Assembly (NCBI RefSeq): GCF_932274485.2
Contig: NC_065880.2
Location: forward strand, 10,083,695 to 10,147,694
Direction of reading: 5' to 3'
Origin: Patella vulgata
Lineage: Eukaryota; Mollusca; Gastropoda; Patellidae
Length of the DNA: 64,000 bases
In this document: one piece after another, positions 11,757-24,439 of the stretch
How positions within the stretch are numbered: position 1 is the stretch's first letter
How the letters are laid out: every line of letters starts with the position of its first letter
Made by a program: the position numbers and the translations under genes
The notes under the pieces: generated by a model
The model's input: the letters and a program-made list of their open reading frames with translations, nothing else
Database searches by the model: none
What the model was told of the DNA's origin: nothing

Positions 11757-12439
11757 TGCCGGTCTTCATTGGCCCAGTTGCTGTAGAAAAGTCACAATAC
11801 TTTAAATACAGCTGAATAGTTAATTTCAAATTGAGCAAAAATTGTCTGCTTTAAAGATTATTAGTGTCAAATCCCTTAATACTTTAACCTATGGTATAGT
11901 CATTCCCTTGTGCTGTTGGATTATAATTCACTATTACTAGTGAATGTACTACTGAATTCAATAATTTCAAATATTGCTGCAATGCACCAGTATATCTGTT
12001 TCAATACATAAAAGTGATTTTAACGACACGGGAACCCCGCCCCACCCCCAGAAAAAAAAAGAAAAAAAAAAAAAAAAAAAAAAAAGAATTAACTTTTTAT
12101 TATTTATATATATGTTCACCACGCAATGTCATTACATCTTGTGAAACAATAAATAGTGAATTAACAAAGTTAATGATCAATAAATTATAAGCAAACCAGA
12201 ATAACAGAAGCTCTATGAAACGATTAGTAAACAGACCATTACCATACTGATTACATTTTACTTTTATCGGTGGCTTATGACACGCAGTTAAATATCATAC
12301 CACTATTATGATTGTTTCCCTTTTATGTACCGTTAATTCAATGATCAATAAATCTGGGCGATGAACCGGGTAAAACGTCAATTAGTGTAACTGATATAAA
12401 GCAGATATGAAGTCTATTCTCCGTTATCACGCTTACAGG

Positions 12440-12900
12440 ACGGGGAGTCGTAACAACCATACAGTTTCATTCTACGACGTAGCGGGCAGATAGGATTGGT
12501 TCTCCGAGGAACAAGCCAGATTTATTCTATAACCAACGACGTACAAATAAGACCGGTAGATTAGTCCGACGACGGAAGTATTAGATTCCACGACAGAGAA
12601 ATTAGTTATAACAAGCCGCAGAATACAGTCTATGATATAAAAGACGGGTTGCGGATCGTGTCTGTGACGTAACAAGCGATTAGGTTTACCACATAACAGA
12701 CAAGATTGCTTCTACGACATAGCACATCGATTGTTTCTCACGAATAGCAAGTTGGTTGTTTCCATGACGTAACAGACGGGTTGTTTGTAAGACGTAACTC
12801 ACAAAACGGTTTCAGGGCATCACCAAACAGTGATTCAGCGGCGTAACATAGTCACTGTGTATGAAACGTAATACCCTCTCCGGTTATAAGGAGCAACGTA
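12440..12900. repeat. Degenerate minisatellite, GACGTAACA-type, orientation 1
   Basis: Irregular units of about 35-45 bp with variants of GACGTAACAGACGGGTTGTTTC. The inverse motif forms the array at 33160-33910. Confidence 0.55.
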
Positions 12901-12929
12901 CAGATCGGTTCTGCACAATCTATAAGGCT

Positions 12930-13145
12930 TACAATGTAAATAGAAATTATTATTGAATTTATTCTAAATGTATGGAATATAATGATTATTTCTTCTTTTG
13001 TTTATACTGCAATCCAACCAAATTTTGTTGATCAGAACTTTATCGATCAACTACATTTATCTACATTATCCTATTTATGTTTACCGATTGATCTCTTGTA
13101 CTTATCGATCATGTTTACCGATTGATCTCTTGTACTTATCGATCA
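12930..13145. repeat. AT-rich repeat also found at 26460-26760, ending in a 33-bp tandem duplication
   Basis: TTTATACTGCAATCCAACCAAA and TATTATTGAATTTATTCTAA are the inverse of parts of 26460-26550. At 13077-13145, ATGTTTACCGATTGATCTCT to TTATCGATC occurs twice in a row, followed by a G-run. Confidence 0.55.
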
Positions 13146-13162
13146 TGGGGGGGGGGGGGGGG

Positions 13163-13361
13163 CGCTAATGGTTGGCGTTCGTTGTATCCTAAGGTCTGTC
13201 ATTTAGTCAACTCTGGGTCCTCCGGTTTCTTCCCACTTCTAAAAACCTCATACGTGCAATTGTATTATTGAAATTAAATTGAACCATATACTTGCCCGAA
13301 ATGACCTAGTTTGTGTCGAGTGGACGTTAAGCCCAATTTCTCTCTATCTCTCTCTAGCTCC
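13163..13361 (+). mobile_element. SINE-A, plus-strand, diverged
   Basis: A worn head after a G-run, TAAGGTCTGTCATTTAGTCA, GGTCCTCCGGTTTCTTCCCA, AAATGACCTAGTTTGTGTCG, GGACGTTAAGCCC and a CT-rich tail. The B box is lost. Confidence 0.6.
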
Positions 13362-13686
13362 CCTTTAAACTTAAAACTTGTTTAGACAAAAGTGAATGTG
13401 TGGTTACCGATTGTCTTGAGGCGGCAGGGTACAGATCTTTAAGTGTCATTTAGTAATTGGATGAGAATAACACATGCCATAATTATATGTTTAGTGCCTA
13501 AGATGGGTGGTTTCTATATGATTATCCCTGATTGTATATAAATGTTTGTCATTGTTCCATAATTTGTATGGTTGTCATTATTTGCCTTGTCAGGGTATGT
13601 CGTAAATGTAGTGTTAGTAATGTATGTGTGATAACCGAAGCTATTGATGGTATCACGACCTGTTGATGGTAGTTGCACGAGGTTTG

Positions 13687-13803
13687 AATAGCGCCACTGT
13701 TCGGGCAAAATGTCCCGCATAGCACACTGTATGGCGTATGCCCGTCTTCATTAGCCCAGGTTAGGAGCAGAACAGTAGGACGTTAACCCCCATTTCAGTT
13801 CAT
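13687..13803 (+). mobile_element. SINE-B, 3' half
   Basis: CACTGTATGGCGTATGCCCG, AGCAGAACAGTAGGACGTTA and the CATTT-type tail. The head is missing. Confidence 0.65.
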
Positions 13804-13881
13804 TTCTCTGAAATTTCTCTAACAACATAACATGCTTGATAAAGACAGGAAGAACCCTGGTCGATACGTCGCTGAAATTAA

Positions 13882-14030
13882 AAGAGAGAGAGGGAGAGAA
13901 ATGGGGTTTAACGTCCACTCAACACAAAGTAGGTCATTTCGGGACTAACACGTGGTTCAATTTTATTTCAATAATTCGAAACCACGCCAGTTGACTCAAT
14001 GACAGACCTTATGATACAGCACGCCCGTGT
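13882..14030 (-). mobile_element. SINE-A, internally deleted
   Basis: GAGAGAAATGGGGTTTAACG through TATTTCAATAATTCG joins directly to AAACCACGCCAGTTGACTCA. The central domain is missing. Confidence 0.6.
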
Positions 14031-14524
14031 TATTAGTGATGGAAATTATTGTTAATGCAGGAGACGGTATAAACTATCACCAAATGTCGATTATACCAGT
14101 CAACTGATCAAGAAAGGTAGTAATATAGTCCATGTCTGGTACCTAATCCCATTCAATAAAATATTGTTTATAAATTTATTTATTTTTTTTTAGCTAATGT
14201 CAAAATTTCAGCAGAATTATATCCAATTAAGCAGACTTTTCACCTAAATTACATGTATATCCAATTATTGAACATGATATTAAAATATGGTTATACCTTA
14301 TTGGCAAATTTTCTTTTCGAAAACTGACAATATTATAATTTCATATTCAATCCAATTTGTTGCAGTCATACGGTGTAAAGAAGTTCCACAATGTTTGTTA
14401 CTGTTGATCGGGCCACCATCTTTCCTTCACAGTCATGGCCAGTTTGTCAAATATCAATCTGACTTGTCGGACAGCCGGGTAAAGTGTAAACAACAATTAT
14501 TATTTCATCTACTTGGCAAAATAA

Positions 14525-14940
14525 AGTGCCCGAAATCCAAAAACACACAAATTGTACTTTTTCTTTTAATTGAATATCACGAATTTGTACTGAATTGACT
14601 AGATTAAACTATTTCGTCTGGAGCCACTCTACTTTGTGCGACATTTTCGATGAATGCAGATGGTATCCATAGAGAGGAATTTCGGTTGTAAAACGATTGG
14701 ACAACTTTGAAGATGCGTAAATCACGGGTCAGAACAGCAGAAAAACGCATTTGCGGCGATTAAATTTGCAAAATTTTCTCATGGAAGGTGAGGCAGCCGC
14801 CTAAATTAAACTACATTATATCACTTCGAAGTTGTTGTATTCATGGCTCGAATAGCAGGAAAATGCATTTGCTGGCGTCGAATTTCCCACATTTTAATGG
14901 GAGAGGGTGGGTGAGGGGTGGGGGGCTACACGGTAAGCTC
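14525..14940. mobile_element. Decayed relative of the 28150-29582 hAT-type element
   Basis: Sequence from about 14545 (ATTGAATATCACGAATTTGT, then GGAGCCACTCTACTTTGTGC) matches 28625-28710 in the same order, and two AAAAYGCATTTGC units with AAATTT tracts follow. No ends or target duplication were recognised, so this is a partial copy. Confidence 0.6.
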
Positions 14941-15207
14941 AACATGTACAAATGACCTCAGTTTAGCATCCCATCCCAACAACTCGGCACTGTTCCTTGC
15001 CAGTCTTTCATCCTGCCCCAGTCACAACTCACATTCATGTAATAAATACGACTGACATTTTGTAGAGCGGGGATCTGAGTTTCGCACAATTTACCCAGTA
15101 ATGGAGAATCCGCCTAAACGATATTGCAGATTTAGGTGTGTAGATAATAACATCCAGATAAATTTCAGTGATAGACAATGTCATCCAGGCATATATTGAT
15201 TGAATAC

Positions 15208-15518
15208 GGAAATGAAATGAAATGAAATGAGGTTTAACGTCCTAAACTGGGCTAATGAAGACGTGCATACACCATACAGGGAAATTTTGGCCGGGCAGCT
15301 ACGCTACGGCTTACTCTTATAAAGAATTCCAACTGCCAAGGGATCTTTTACGAATGACTAGCCAGCTGTCCTTGTCAGGCCCTCCGTCCTGCATCACTGA
15401 CAAGGGAGAACCACGCCGGAAAATCTGGATGAACTTTCTCGACCAATGCAGGGATCGAACACCCGACCTCCAGACTACCGAGCCAGCGCCTTACCCACTT
15501 AGCCACGTGATCCCAGGT
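15208..15518 (-). mobile_element. SINE-B
   Basis: Minus-strand copy: tail AAATGAAATGAAATGA at the left, body words AACTGCCAAGGGATCTTTTA, inverse B box AGGGATCGAACACCC, head ending at TAGCCACGTGATCCC. Nearly full length. Confidence 0.75.
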
Positions 15519-15559
15519 GTTTAATTCGGGTGTCATTTTCTTTATTTGTCTGTGAGATA

Positions 15560-15625
15560 AAATGGGATTTAACGTCCTACTTTTCGGCACCAACTGGGCT
15601 ATACGCCATGCGGTGTGCGTACAGC
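15560..15625 (-). mobile_element. SINE-B, 3' fragment
   Basis: AAAATGGGATTTAACGTCCT and GGGCTATACGCCATGCGGTG are the inverse 3' end of SINE-B. The rest is missing. Confidence 0.5.
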
Positions 15626-15940
15626 AGCGTTTTTTACCTACTCATCATATAATTCTAGCTGTCAAGTGTTTTAATCTATTAGAGAGATTAATTGTTTACA
15701 TTCACATTTTATTGTATTTTATTTTATATAAATATAATATTATGTATATTACTGCTGTTTCTTGTTTTTTTTTATATAAACTATACAAGTAGGCGACCGC
15801 CACCCCACGCCAAAAAAGAAGAATCTGGTGGATTTATCCTAACACTAGTCGTCGAGGTTGGATTTTATCTCCCCCATGCCCCCCTTGACTCCTCTGTTCT
15901 CCACGAATAAATGTGATGATTACAGATCGTATCAGAAATA

Positions 15941-16723
15941 GGGTGACCCGCCATAAATAAATATCTCCAAATATCTCGACAATTACGCCACAATATTTAT
16001 ATATATGCCAAGCCTCAAATCAGTTTCACACAAGTATAGTCACTAAATAAACGATCATGTTGTACTTAATAAGCTATGACCATTAATCATCTATAAATAA
16101 TAGACTGAAAACTGGTTCCAAGTGTCGTCCATAACATCCAGACACTTTTGGGTAAAAGATAGGTTACGCGCCATTGTTTTGAAATTAGTCTCGCTTAACC
16201 AATCTATCGACCATTCTACGTCTGATTGACAGGTCGGGATAATCAAGACTACTTTTTTACGAAACATAACAGGAAGCTAGAACAAGAAATTGAATTTAGA
16301 AATAAGCACGTTAGCTAGCTCAACAATTTTTTTAAGAAGCTTGTAAAAGTAAAATGAAACTACTGCTAGCATCATGTTCCTGTCTAACCCGAGTGTTTCA
16401 GAGATATTATTTGTACTAAACCAAAAGATGCCGCTCTTAACGGTACAGTTAATGATAAAGCGATTTAAAAAATGAAAAGAGCGTAATTTCTAAATCTGCT
16501 GTAATAACCAAGAAGCTTAATTTTACTGCTATTCAAAATCGTCAACAATAATTTTTTTACGGCTGTAATAGTTGATAGATTTGTAGAGAATTGCACGTAC
16601 CATGGCTATTTATAGTATCATACTGTCAGAAAGTTGGTCTCGACACGGCGAATGAGCACGCTTCAGTGGTAGTCTCGAACTATCAGCGGTGGACTGTATT
16701 TCTGTAGAGTGCATGGGTCACCC
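15941..16723. mobile_element. TA-flanked 0.78-kb MITE, copy 1
   Basis: Ends GGGTGACCC and GGGTCACCC are inverse of each other and are flanked by TA on both sides. No transposase is present. It is nearly the same length and sequence as the copy at 24440-25220 except for one internal segment (16633-16698) that is reversed relative to that copy. TA duplication suggests Tc1/mariner-type mobilisation (inference). Confidence 0.75.
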
Positions 16724-18190
16724 TATAATTAGGGGGAGACTAATTTACGGCAATACTATATACCGGAAAACTACCGCAAAACACCATGTTATACTGAATA
16801 CCGGAAAACACCGGAAAAACACTAAATACAGGAAACCACACTAAATACCGGAAAACACCCTAACGATGGCACGATTGCACGATATGATCTTTTAAGTTTT
16901 TATCGCGAGTTCTTACCCTTGAACAATGTATCCATGGTAAAAATAAAATGGCTTCCCAACGTTTGCTGTAACTCGGCCAACCTCGGAGGATTCCGTTACT
17001 CAACATCTAGCCTCAGCTGTATGACGATAAGTGATATGTACCTACGCCTATACAATAAGGAACACTTGCCGCTTTTAAAAAGAAGATATCATAATTGCGT
17101 CGTTCGAAGCGTGTGTAGAATTTTCATTGTCCTTGTTTGAAGAAAATCGGATAAACTTGAAAGAAAAATAGCTTCAGACTTTGAAATATTTGTATGATGA
17201 AACATTCTTCAAATGCGTCGTTATGGGCAACGCCGTGGTAATCCGGGAACTTGAAAGTAGTTCCAATGGCGGAATTCGTCATACAGCCGAGGCTAGATGT
17301 AGGGTATTGGAATCTGCTGGGGGTTGCCGAGTGCGTTTGCTGTTTAGCTTGGACAGATTAAAGATACTGATCTGTAGGACCATCGAAATTAATACAAACT
17401 ATTTGAATTTTAAATAACCAGGGACTGCTGGCGCGGAATCGTGGCTGTTAGTCAATTATCCAGTGATAGGCTAGAGTTTTGTGTTGATGATTAGATTTTA
17501 AAGGGTTGGCGGAATTCTTAGTTTATTCAATGATCCAGTGCGAATGCATGATGATTATTATACTTTACCTTCAAAAGTTGAAATAAATTCTATGCCTTTT
17601 CTATCTACATTAGTTGAAAGAACTCGATAGAACGATTTTAGAGACATGGTTTTGTAAAACGTCTGAAATATATAAATTGTAACATTGATCTGCGTGCATC
17701 AGTTTATGATTCGATTTTCGTATAACCAAACAATTTGAATCAACCAGTAATCATATATATATATATATATATAAATTTACAATAGATAACCTGATGTAGC
17801 AATATACACACTTCACGTTAACAGAACACAATGTTTATGCCACTTAATGATTACACATCACGTTGTGTTCTTTTAATACTTAAATTCCGAAAAGCTGTGT
17901 TGTTTTAGATACGTGTGTATCACAAATACAAACTTGACAAGACGTATAATATCATCTCTCTTGAGAGGCATTTAGAAATTGGCACACGTAATAAACAGAA
18001 AAACTTACTATGGAAAATTTTACCATTTTAATTAAAGCAACATTTCGTTCAGGATCCCTCAACGAAACGTCATTTTAATTAAAAAGTAATTGTGTTCCAG
18101 ATTATGTTTTGTGCTTACTAGGTATAATATAAGTCGTAAGCTAAAGTCTCAGGGATCTCTTAATATTGCATCTCTCTCATCCCGCTCCTG
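16724..18190. other. Stretch without recognised gene
   Basis: Short direct words ATACCGGAAAACACC recur at 16758-16860; the AT microsatellite is the only other structure. ORFs here are short and featureless. Confidence 0.4.
17752..17773. repeat. (AT)n microsatellite
   Basis: Pure AT run in an otherwise featureless AT-rich stretch. Confidence 0.8.
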
Positions 18191-18526
18191 TTGAAAAGGG
18201 ATGCCAACTTGGAATGTTGTCGGACACATCTAAGTGCACAGAATGGCTTTAAGGATTCTATCAATTTGATTAGTCAACCTGTTAAAACCCCATCTTTATC
18301 TCCCAAAATTGATAAATGTCCATCTTTTGAGTTTAACAAACAACTGATCGTCATGGCACCAGGCATTTATGAGTTGCTGACAGATAATCTCTCTGCTGGA
18401 TTATACACAGGCCGTAACATTTCGTTACCTGCTATCTTATCTAATAAAAATTGTTACGAATTGGGAATATCCACCATATCGATATTAGCCTGTTTTGCTT
18501 CAATAAATCATGCAAAATATATGTAA
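18191..18526 (+). CDS. Unrecognised ORF, 111 codons
   Basis: An open frame long for this AT-rich DNA begins at a TTG and contains an internal Met in LIVMAPGIYELLTDN. The composition looks protein-like, with a Cys pair near the start (LECCRTHLSAQNG) and mixed polar and hydrophobic stretches, but I recognise no family. No clear splice acceptor or promoter was seen. It may be an isolated exon, a transposon remnant or a chance ORF. Confidence 0.22.
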   Translation: MKRDANLECCRTHLSAQNGFKDSINLISQPVKTPSLSPKIDKCPSFEFNKQLIVMAPGIYELLTDNLSAGLYTGRNISLPAILSNKNCYELGISTISILACFASINHAKYM

Positions 18527-18787
18527 ACTTAGGTACATACATCTGTTGTCATACTCAAATAGTGATGGTTATACGTTACTGGTCTGTACTCCAAAATATT
18601 ATAAATGTAGGCTGGTATTTTACCGAGCAGTCGACTGGCACCTGCAACAATACATGTTAACATAACATCGTAATTCGTGCTATATAACGTAATATACCGA
18701 ACTTAAGGGATATACGAATTACACTCCCCTGGCATATAGCGTGGTCGGAGTGCAGGATTGCTGGGGAATAAGTGGGTGGGGGGATGG

Positions 18788-18916
18788 TTTATGATCTATT
18801 GGTCCAGTACTAATCCCCCATGGAGTTACCAATCTTTCCCCCTTGGCGTCAAAAAGTTTACCCAGGGGCTAAGATGGGCAACTCCATTGAGGGTTAATAA
18901 AGGACCAATAGATCAC
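18788..18916. repeat. Foldback (inverted arms about 38 bp)
   Basis: GATCTATTGGTCC with CCATGGAGTTACC on the left faces GCAACTCCATTGAGG with GGACCAATAGATC on the right. No ORF. Confidence 0.6.
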
Positions 18917-19156
18917 ACAAAAAAAAAACATGTAAGAGCCATCTTCCACTCACTTAATTCCCGCTAACATGCTAAATTACATGCTAATATTCATTGATGG
19001 AAGAATGTGGATAGTCATCTTCGTGTAATGTGAGTTTATCAACATTCATCTGGAGAATGGATGTTACAAACAATCGACAACAGCTATCAGGGGCCACTAT
19101 TCCATTGGGCGGCGTTTAAATATGATCATAGAAGTACACATATCTTTATATTGGAA

Positions 19157-19161
<5 letters not shown>

Positions 19162-19189
<28 letters not shown>

Positions 19190-19457
19190 CGTGGGGAATG
19201 GGGTTTAACGTCCACTCGTCACAAACTATGTCATTTCGGGACTAAGATATGGTTCAATTTTATTTCAATAAATCTCTTGCCCATAGAGGTCTTCGACAGT
19301 AGGAGTAAACCGAAGGACACGGAGAAAACCCACGAGGATGGACAGGAGATCCTACTCCTTGTCACGTACAGCCAGGGAATCGAAACCACGCCAGTTTGAA
19401 TCAATGACAGACCTTATGATACAGCGCGCACAAGCTAACTATTTGGCCATCCAGCCC
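19162..19457 (-). mobile_element. SINE-A, nearly full length
   Basis: Long (GA)n tail at the left, AATGGGGTTTAACGTCCACT, GACCTTATGATACAGCGCGC and inverse head ACTATTTGGCCATCCAGCCC. Confidence 0.75.
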
Positions 19458-19466
19458 CGTAAAGTA

Positions 19467-19629
19467 CCTGGCCCCGAGATCACAAAGCATTCTCAGACGT
19501 AAGTTGATGTATTTATACATTAAAACAACAAAAGTTTATAAAGGGTTATATTTTAGTTCAAATAAGGCAAACAATTTTGAGTAAATTCTTAACTTAAGTC
19601 TGAGAATGTTTTGTGAACTCGGGGCCTGG
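19467..19629. repeat. Foldback family with GGCCCCGAG ends, copy 1
   Basis: GGCCCCGAGATCACAAAGCA on the left and the inverse of TTTTGTGAACTCGGGGCC on the right. Same family as 45744-45988. Confidence 0.65.
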
Positions 19630-20842
19630 TGTATACGATAGAATGTACAACTGAACAGGCTCTTTAAAAACTGAACAGGCCCTTTAAAAACAATCAAATG
19701 ACACTTTGTGAGTTATTGTTATGTTTTCCCCCCGAGAACGATTCCCTGATTTGAAGGGTAGTATATCCTTTATTGATCTGGTCAGCGGTCTGTAGTACAG
19801 CAAGTGTTACATACCAACATTTCCCGTAGTAACATTTAGCGGTAAAGCCAGATTTTAACTATCAGTTGGTGTTAACAAATTTTCACTGGCAGTTAAATTA
19901 TTGAGAAGTTGAAAGCCGAAACAAGTTCCCCATAACGGAAAATGATCACCTGCATCATTGGCCTGGAAATAATTATACACAGAACAATTGAACAAACGTT
20001 TAATTGTGCAATAAATATCGATAAAATAATAAAAAAAATGTTGCGAAGGGCTGCAATTATAGTCATCATGCATACATTATATTGTAATTGATCTATGGAA
20101 GCCTATTACTACCAATCGTAATTTCTACTATTCGCCTCTTCAGAACGCAAAAGTCGACAAGTAAATTTACGACAAAATATAACGGGGCAGCACGGAAACC
20201 AAACAAACTCGAAAATAGGAAATTAAGAAATTAACATACCGCGATATTACCGCCCTTCGTTTTGTCGTTACTTTTTGAGTTGCATTTTGGGTTGTGTAGC
20301 GTGACACCGACTTTCGACTTAATCATATTGTTGTATTTCTTCATGGCAGTAAGAAGGCGCCAACACGTACACCAACCAAACTGCAACACGAAAAGTAGAA
20401 ATTAACACACCGCAATATTAGCGTCCTATAATTTTAGCTGCTGTTGTGCTGTCGTCGACATTTGCCATGCAACACGGGAACTTCTTATGGGACTTAATAA
20501 TTTTGATATATGCAATTCAATTTAAACATTAAAAATACTTTTCCTGTTGGCATTGTCGGTCCATACAGTAATCGATTTCTACAAAAAAAAAAGCATGGTG
20601 GCCCTCGTCCAAATCTGAAAATTTCCGTTATAAAAACATGTTTTGAGATCAGGTTTAACGATACGCGATGCTGAATAATTCGTCGGCAAAATATATACTT
20701 GGTGTGCACAGGTCTTGGAATATACTGGTGTATGTACCACCATCTACCTACCTTTCGTGCCATATCGTAGATATATCTTCCACTGCGAGCATTATAACTT
20801 GTACCCAGATCAACATCACCCCCCGGAAATAAAACTCTATAA

Positions 20843-21131
20843 AAATATTACATACATATTGGGAGATGCTAATTGTAGGCCGGTTCGGGGGTTTTCGGAA
20901 TCCAAAATGGCCGCTTTATATAAATGAGAATTTTGGGGGATACTAATTCTAATCCTAACCCTTTTTAGAAGACTGAACTTGGATCTAATTTACCTTTTAC
21001 CCCTCTTAAATGGGTTAGGGTTCGGGTTAGTATTCCCCAATAGATCATTTATATGAAGCGGTCATTTTGGACTCCGGAAATTCCCGAACCTCCCCAACCG
21101 GCCTATACTTAGCATCTCCCATAAATATTAT
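20843..21131. repeat. Foldback (arms about 125 bp)
   Basis: GGGAGATGCTAATTGTAGGC, AAAATGGCCGCTTTATATAA on the left; their near-inverse (TTATATGAAGCGGTCATTTT, TACTTAGCATCTCCC) on the right. The centre has CCTAACCC / GGGTTAGG words that resemble telomere repeats but belong to the arms. Confidence 0.65.
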
Positions 21132-22168
21132 CAGTGTTCGCAACCTTGGTGAGTCTATACATTTTATTATCGTGATATTGTGTAATTGTTAAATATATTA
21201 TTGAAAAATAAAATTATAGTCCATGTTAAAGGAGAATTCTCGGTTATACGTCTGTGAAGGAGAATTCTCGGTTATGTGTGCAATGTTCCTGGACCCTTTA
21301 TTCTAAGCCCAAGCAACTATGCGAAGCTTTGTGACATTATGCCTTAAAATCATCACCAACGTCCAAGAATGAGTGTTGTTAATGTAGCCTAATCTCTATT
21401 TAGGGATAATTTCTTCACATTGTATATACATCTCAAGGATTCATAAATTTTTAAATAGTAAAAATCCTACCCGTTTATCTGTGAAAATATCTTCTCATAA
21501 TAAGATTTCGACTGCTCAGCTCTGAAATAAATTTTTTGTTTCATCCAAACACTGAAATCCTTCCAACAAAATTATGACCTAGCAGCAGGGTGGAGCGGGT
21601 ATAATAATGGAATGCTACGCAAGATCTTGGGTCAGTGTAAACATTATGAGGAAATCAGTCATGTTAGAACTACAAAAATAATGACAACGAGAAAGCGATC
21701 GGGTGTTCGCATCACTGGACCACGAGTAGGGACGTTGGGAAGAGAGTATGTCTCTCGTAGGTGACTACTCTGGACACGCGTTTGGAATCAGCAACTTTAG
21801 TGAAATTGTTTCATGAATGCAAGGATTCCATTTACCCTTTTAGCTATTGGGCGGGGTGGGGCGTCACAAAATGTCAATAATTATACTCTTACCGTATATG
21901 CACCCGATTCTTCCAAATATTTTACATAGCTCGCAAGAATATATGTATCTCCATATTCAGCAAACTCGTGGGAAACCCTCTGAGTTAAAATTCCTGAAGA
22001 TACAAAAACGATACACCTGCATCTTTTCCGAAAAGACATATTATATAAATCTACAATTTATTATAAGACAGAGCAGATATACAGTTGCTCATATTCTTAG
22101 AAAATTGTGAATTACATAAACATATCATCTTTGCTTTTTTTTGGTCAACCTCGAATAATAGATTAGTC
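21132..22168. other. Stretch without recognised gene
   Basis: AT-rich; only a short direct repeat GGAGAATTCTCGGTTAT (21230-21280) was noticed. Confidence 0.4.
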
Positions 22169-22487
22169 CAGTGATTCGCAACACAAGTGTGCCGCGAAAT
22201 TTTGAACTGCACACTAATACAGTGCGAAAAACTACTTGATCCCGGTTGTTGAGTAGTCACTGGTGTCTACTGGTAAGTTCATAGCTGTGTTTTCCGTTAT
22301 TTAGTTTGAGTTTGAGCCATTCCATGTGTCTATATTGGCTAGTCTGTGTCTCCTGTTGCATGCCGTCTATGACTTGCTTGTTTTTTTGCAAATTTCAATT
22401 ATTTTGATATATATTTAGCCAGTTGTGCCGCAATTTTTCCATGTGTTGCAAGGTGTGCCGTTGCCAAACAACAGTTCAGAACCACTG
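22169..22487. mobile_element. Non-autonomous hAT-type element
   Basis: Left end CAGTGATTCGCAACACAAG and the inverse of the right end, CAGTGGTTCTGAAC, match the classical hAT terminus CAGTGGTTCTCAAC. Eight-base flanks GATTAGTC and GCTTAGTG agree at six positions, as expected of an aged 8-bp target duplication. It has no coding capacity (319 bp). Confidence 0.6.
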
Positions 22488-23351
22488 GCTTAGTGTGATG
22501 TAGAATATAATACGTGTTCCAAACGTAGCACCGTAGTCAACTATCCTATTGATGCCCGGGTTTCGCAATATTTCTTACGTTTATCAATATCAGTCCCTAT
22601 CTAACCCTGGTATACTAGAAACCATGCGCACCCACAAGCCAGAGGTGACCGGACTGCTAGAGGTCGAAGCACGACACACTGAGCCACCCCCACCCCCACA
22701 ATTTGGGACCCTTTTAATAGTGGTCCTCCAGGCTTTCGTTTTTTATAAGGAAATACGTACCTATAACAGGTCGATAATTAAGTGTGCTTTCTCCCAAAGA
22801 TAAAACACAGCTAAATATCAGAGGAAAGATAAAATACTTTAGGCGACTTCCAAAACCAGCCATTTCAAATCCAGTTGGCTGCTATTATGATTACGGTGTG
22901 CTTGAATAGAGGGGTTGTTGCTGAAACGCGGAACAGAATGCTAAATGGAACGGAACTATAATAATGTCGGGCGTTTATACATTCTTTATATAATTTGTCC
23001 TCATAAAATAGATAATATTGTGTTATGTTTCATAGACTCCAATGTCATTCCGGTTGATAATATCAACTATTACAGTGTGATGGCGTTTTGTATTTTACTG
23101 TAAACTCTTTATTTTAGACACACAGTATAAGCTTATAGAATTTTAAAAGTATTTTTTTAACATTTTAAAGGTAGTGACCCCAAAGTAAAATTAAGATCTT
23201 TCAAGATTCGTTGTCAACAATTTTTGTCAACTCTCTACGAATTACATTTAGTATCTGGCTTTATTGTCATCAATTTTAAGACAAGGGTTTCTTGTTAAGG
23301 TTTTTTTTTAAATTCGCAGTGCATGTCCATTGGGTTTAAGAGCAATTTTGC

Positions 23352-23502
23352 ACTGCGGCCTACTATTATATAGAATTCCAACTGCCAAGGGATCTTGTAC
23401 GTCCCATCCGAACGAGAATACATCGTCCCTTGCCGGGCCCTGTGTCCTGCGCCCCAGGTTAGCAAGCCATCAAATCACCCACTGAGCCACTATGGCTCCC
23501 TT
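23352..23502 (-). mobile_element. SINE-B, partial
   Basis: AATTCCAACTGCCAAGGGAT and the inverse head ACTGAGCCACTATGGCTCCC are present with internal losses. Confidence 0.5.
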
Positions 23503-23878
23503 TGGATTGAAGGAATTGAGAAATAGGGTTAGGAAGACCGCTACTGAAATTCCGATTCATTCAATCGATAGCAAATCGCAGAAGGGAGAGAATGTTTCGG
23601 TGGGAATACATATACTATAAAATACCATGCGATTATGACTATTAAAAATATAATAAGCTTGGAAGATTGGAATCTAATGAAGAGTACAGAGAAAATAAAC
23701 AACGGGTATTAATAGTTATATTCTTTTTAAAGGGTATGCGTACACAACAAAAAGTTGAAGTTGCCCTTCAAACTGATAAAAGGAATGCTTAAGAGGGACA
23801 AACAGTGTTTAGACTTAAAGATACATTAGTAAAGAGTTTTATAAAGAGTTGGCCATTCTTGCTATAATAATTCAACAA

Positions 23879-24098
23879 TCTATTATATATATATATATAT
23901 ATATATATTTGTGACTGTCGTTTGTCTGTCTGTTTGTCTGTCTGTTCGGGGTTGGCGGCTACACTAGGTCTGCCCCGAGTCTGAAATTTGAGGTATAGGG
24001 GTAGCTCGGACCGGGGAGTAACATAGGCCAGGTGGCGTTAGTCTACCACTTCCGCTTTCGGAGTTATGACCCCGGAGCGAAGCCGGGTATCCTGCTAG
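23879..24098 (+). mobile_element. Short non-autonomous Helitron
   Basis: It begins TCTATTATATATATATAT after A and ends in the hairpin CCCGGAGCGAAGCCGGG followed by TATCCTGCTAG before T. A 5' TC, a 3' hairpin about ten bases before CTAG, and insertion between A and T are Helitron hallmarks. The 220-bp interior has GTCTGTCTGTTTG repeats as in widespread short Helitron-like elements. It sits inside a fragment of the TTAA-family repeat. Confidence 0.72.
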
Positions 24099-24439
24099 TA
24101 GATGATAAAAAAAAGAAAATGTTGAAAATTTCAGTCAAATTACTTTGTTCTGAACGGAATTGTCACTGTTGGAAGTTTGGACTAGAAATAGGCATCAATT
24201 GCGTCTGCACCGTCTATGAGAATTGGCAGACCTTCCATCACCAGTTTCCGGTAGCAGGGAGATGATCACAGATAATTTGACTAGTGGCAAAGGCCAATTG
24301 CCTCTTGGGAGGACTAAACTGAACTACTTTGAGGCCAAGCGCAAACACGCCATGCAGTTGTACCAGGCCGACAAGCAGTTAGACGGAGAGACATCGGAGA
24401 AGTTGGTACAATCGCCCATACCCAAAAGAGCCAAAAGTA

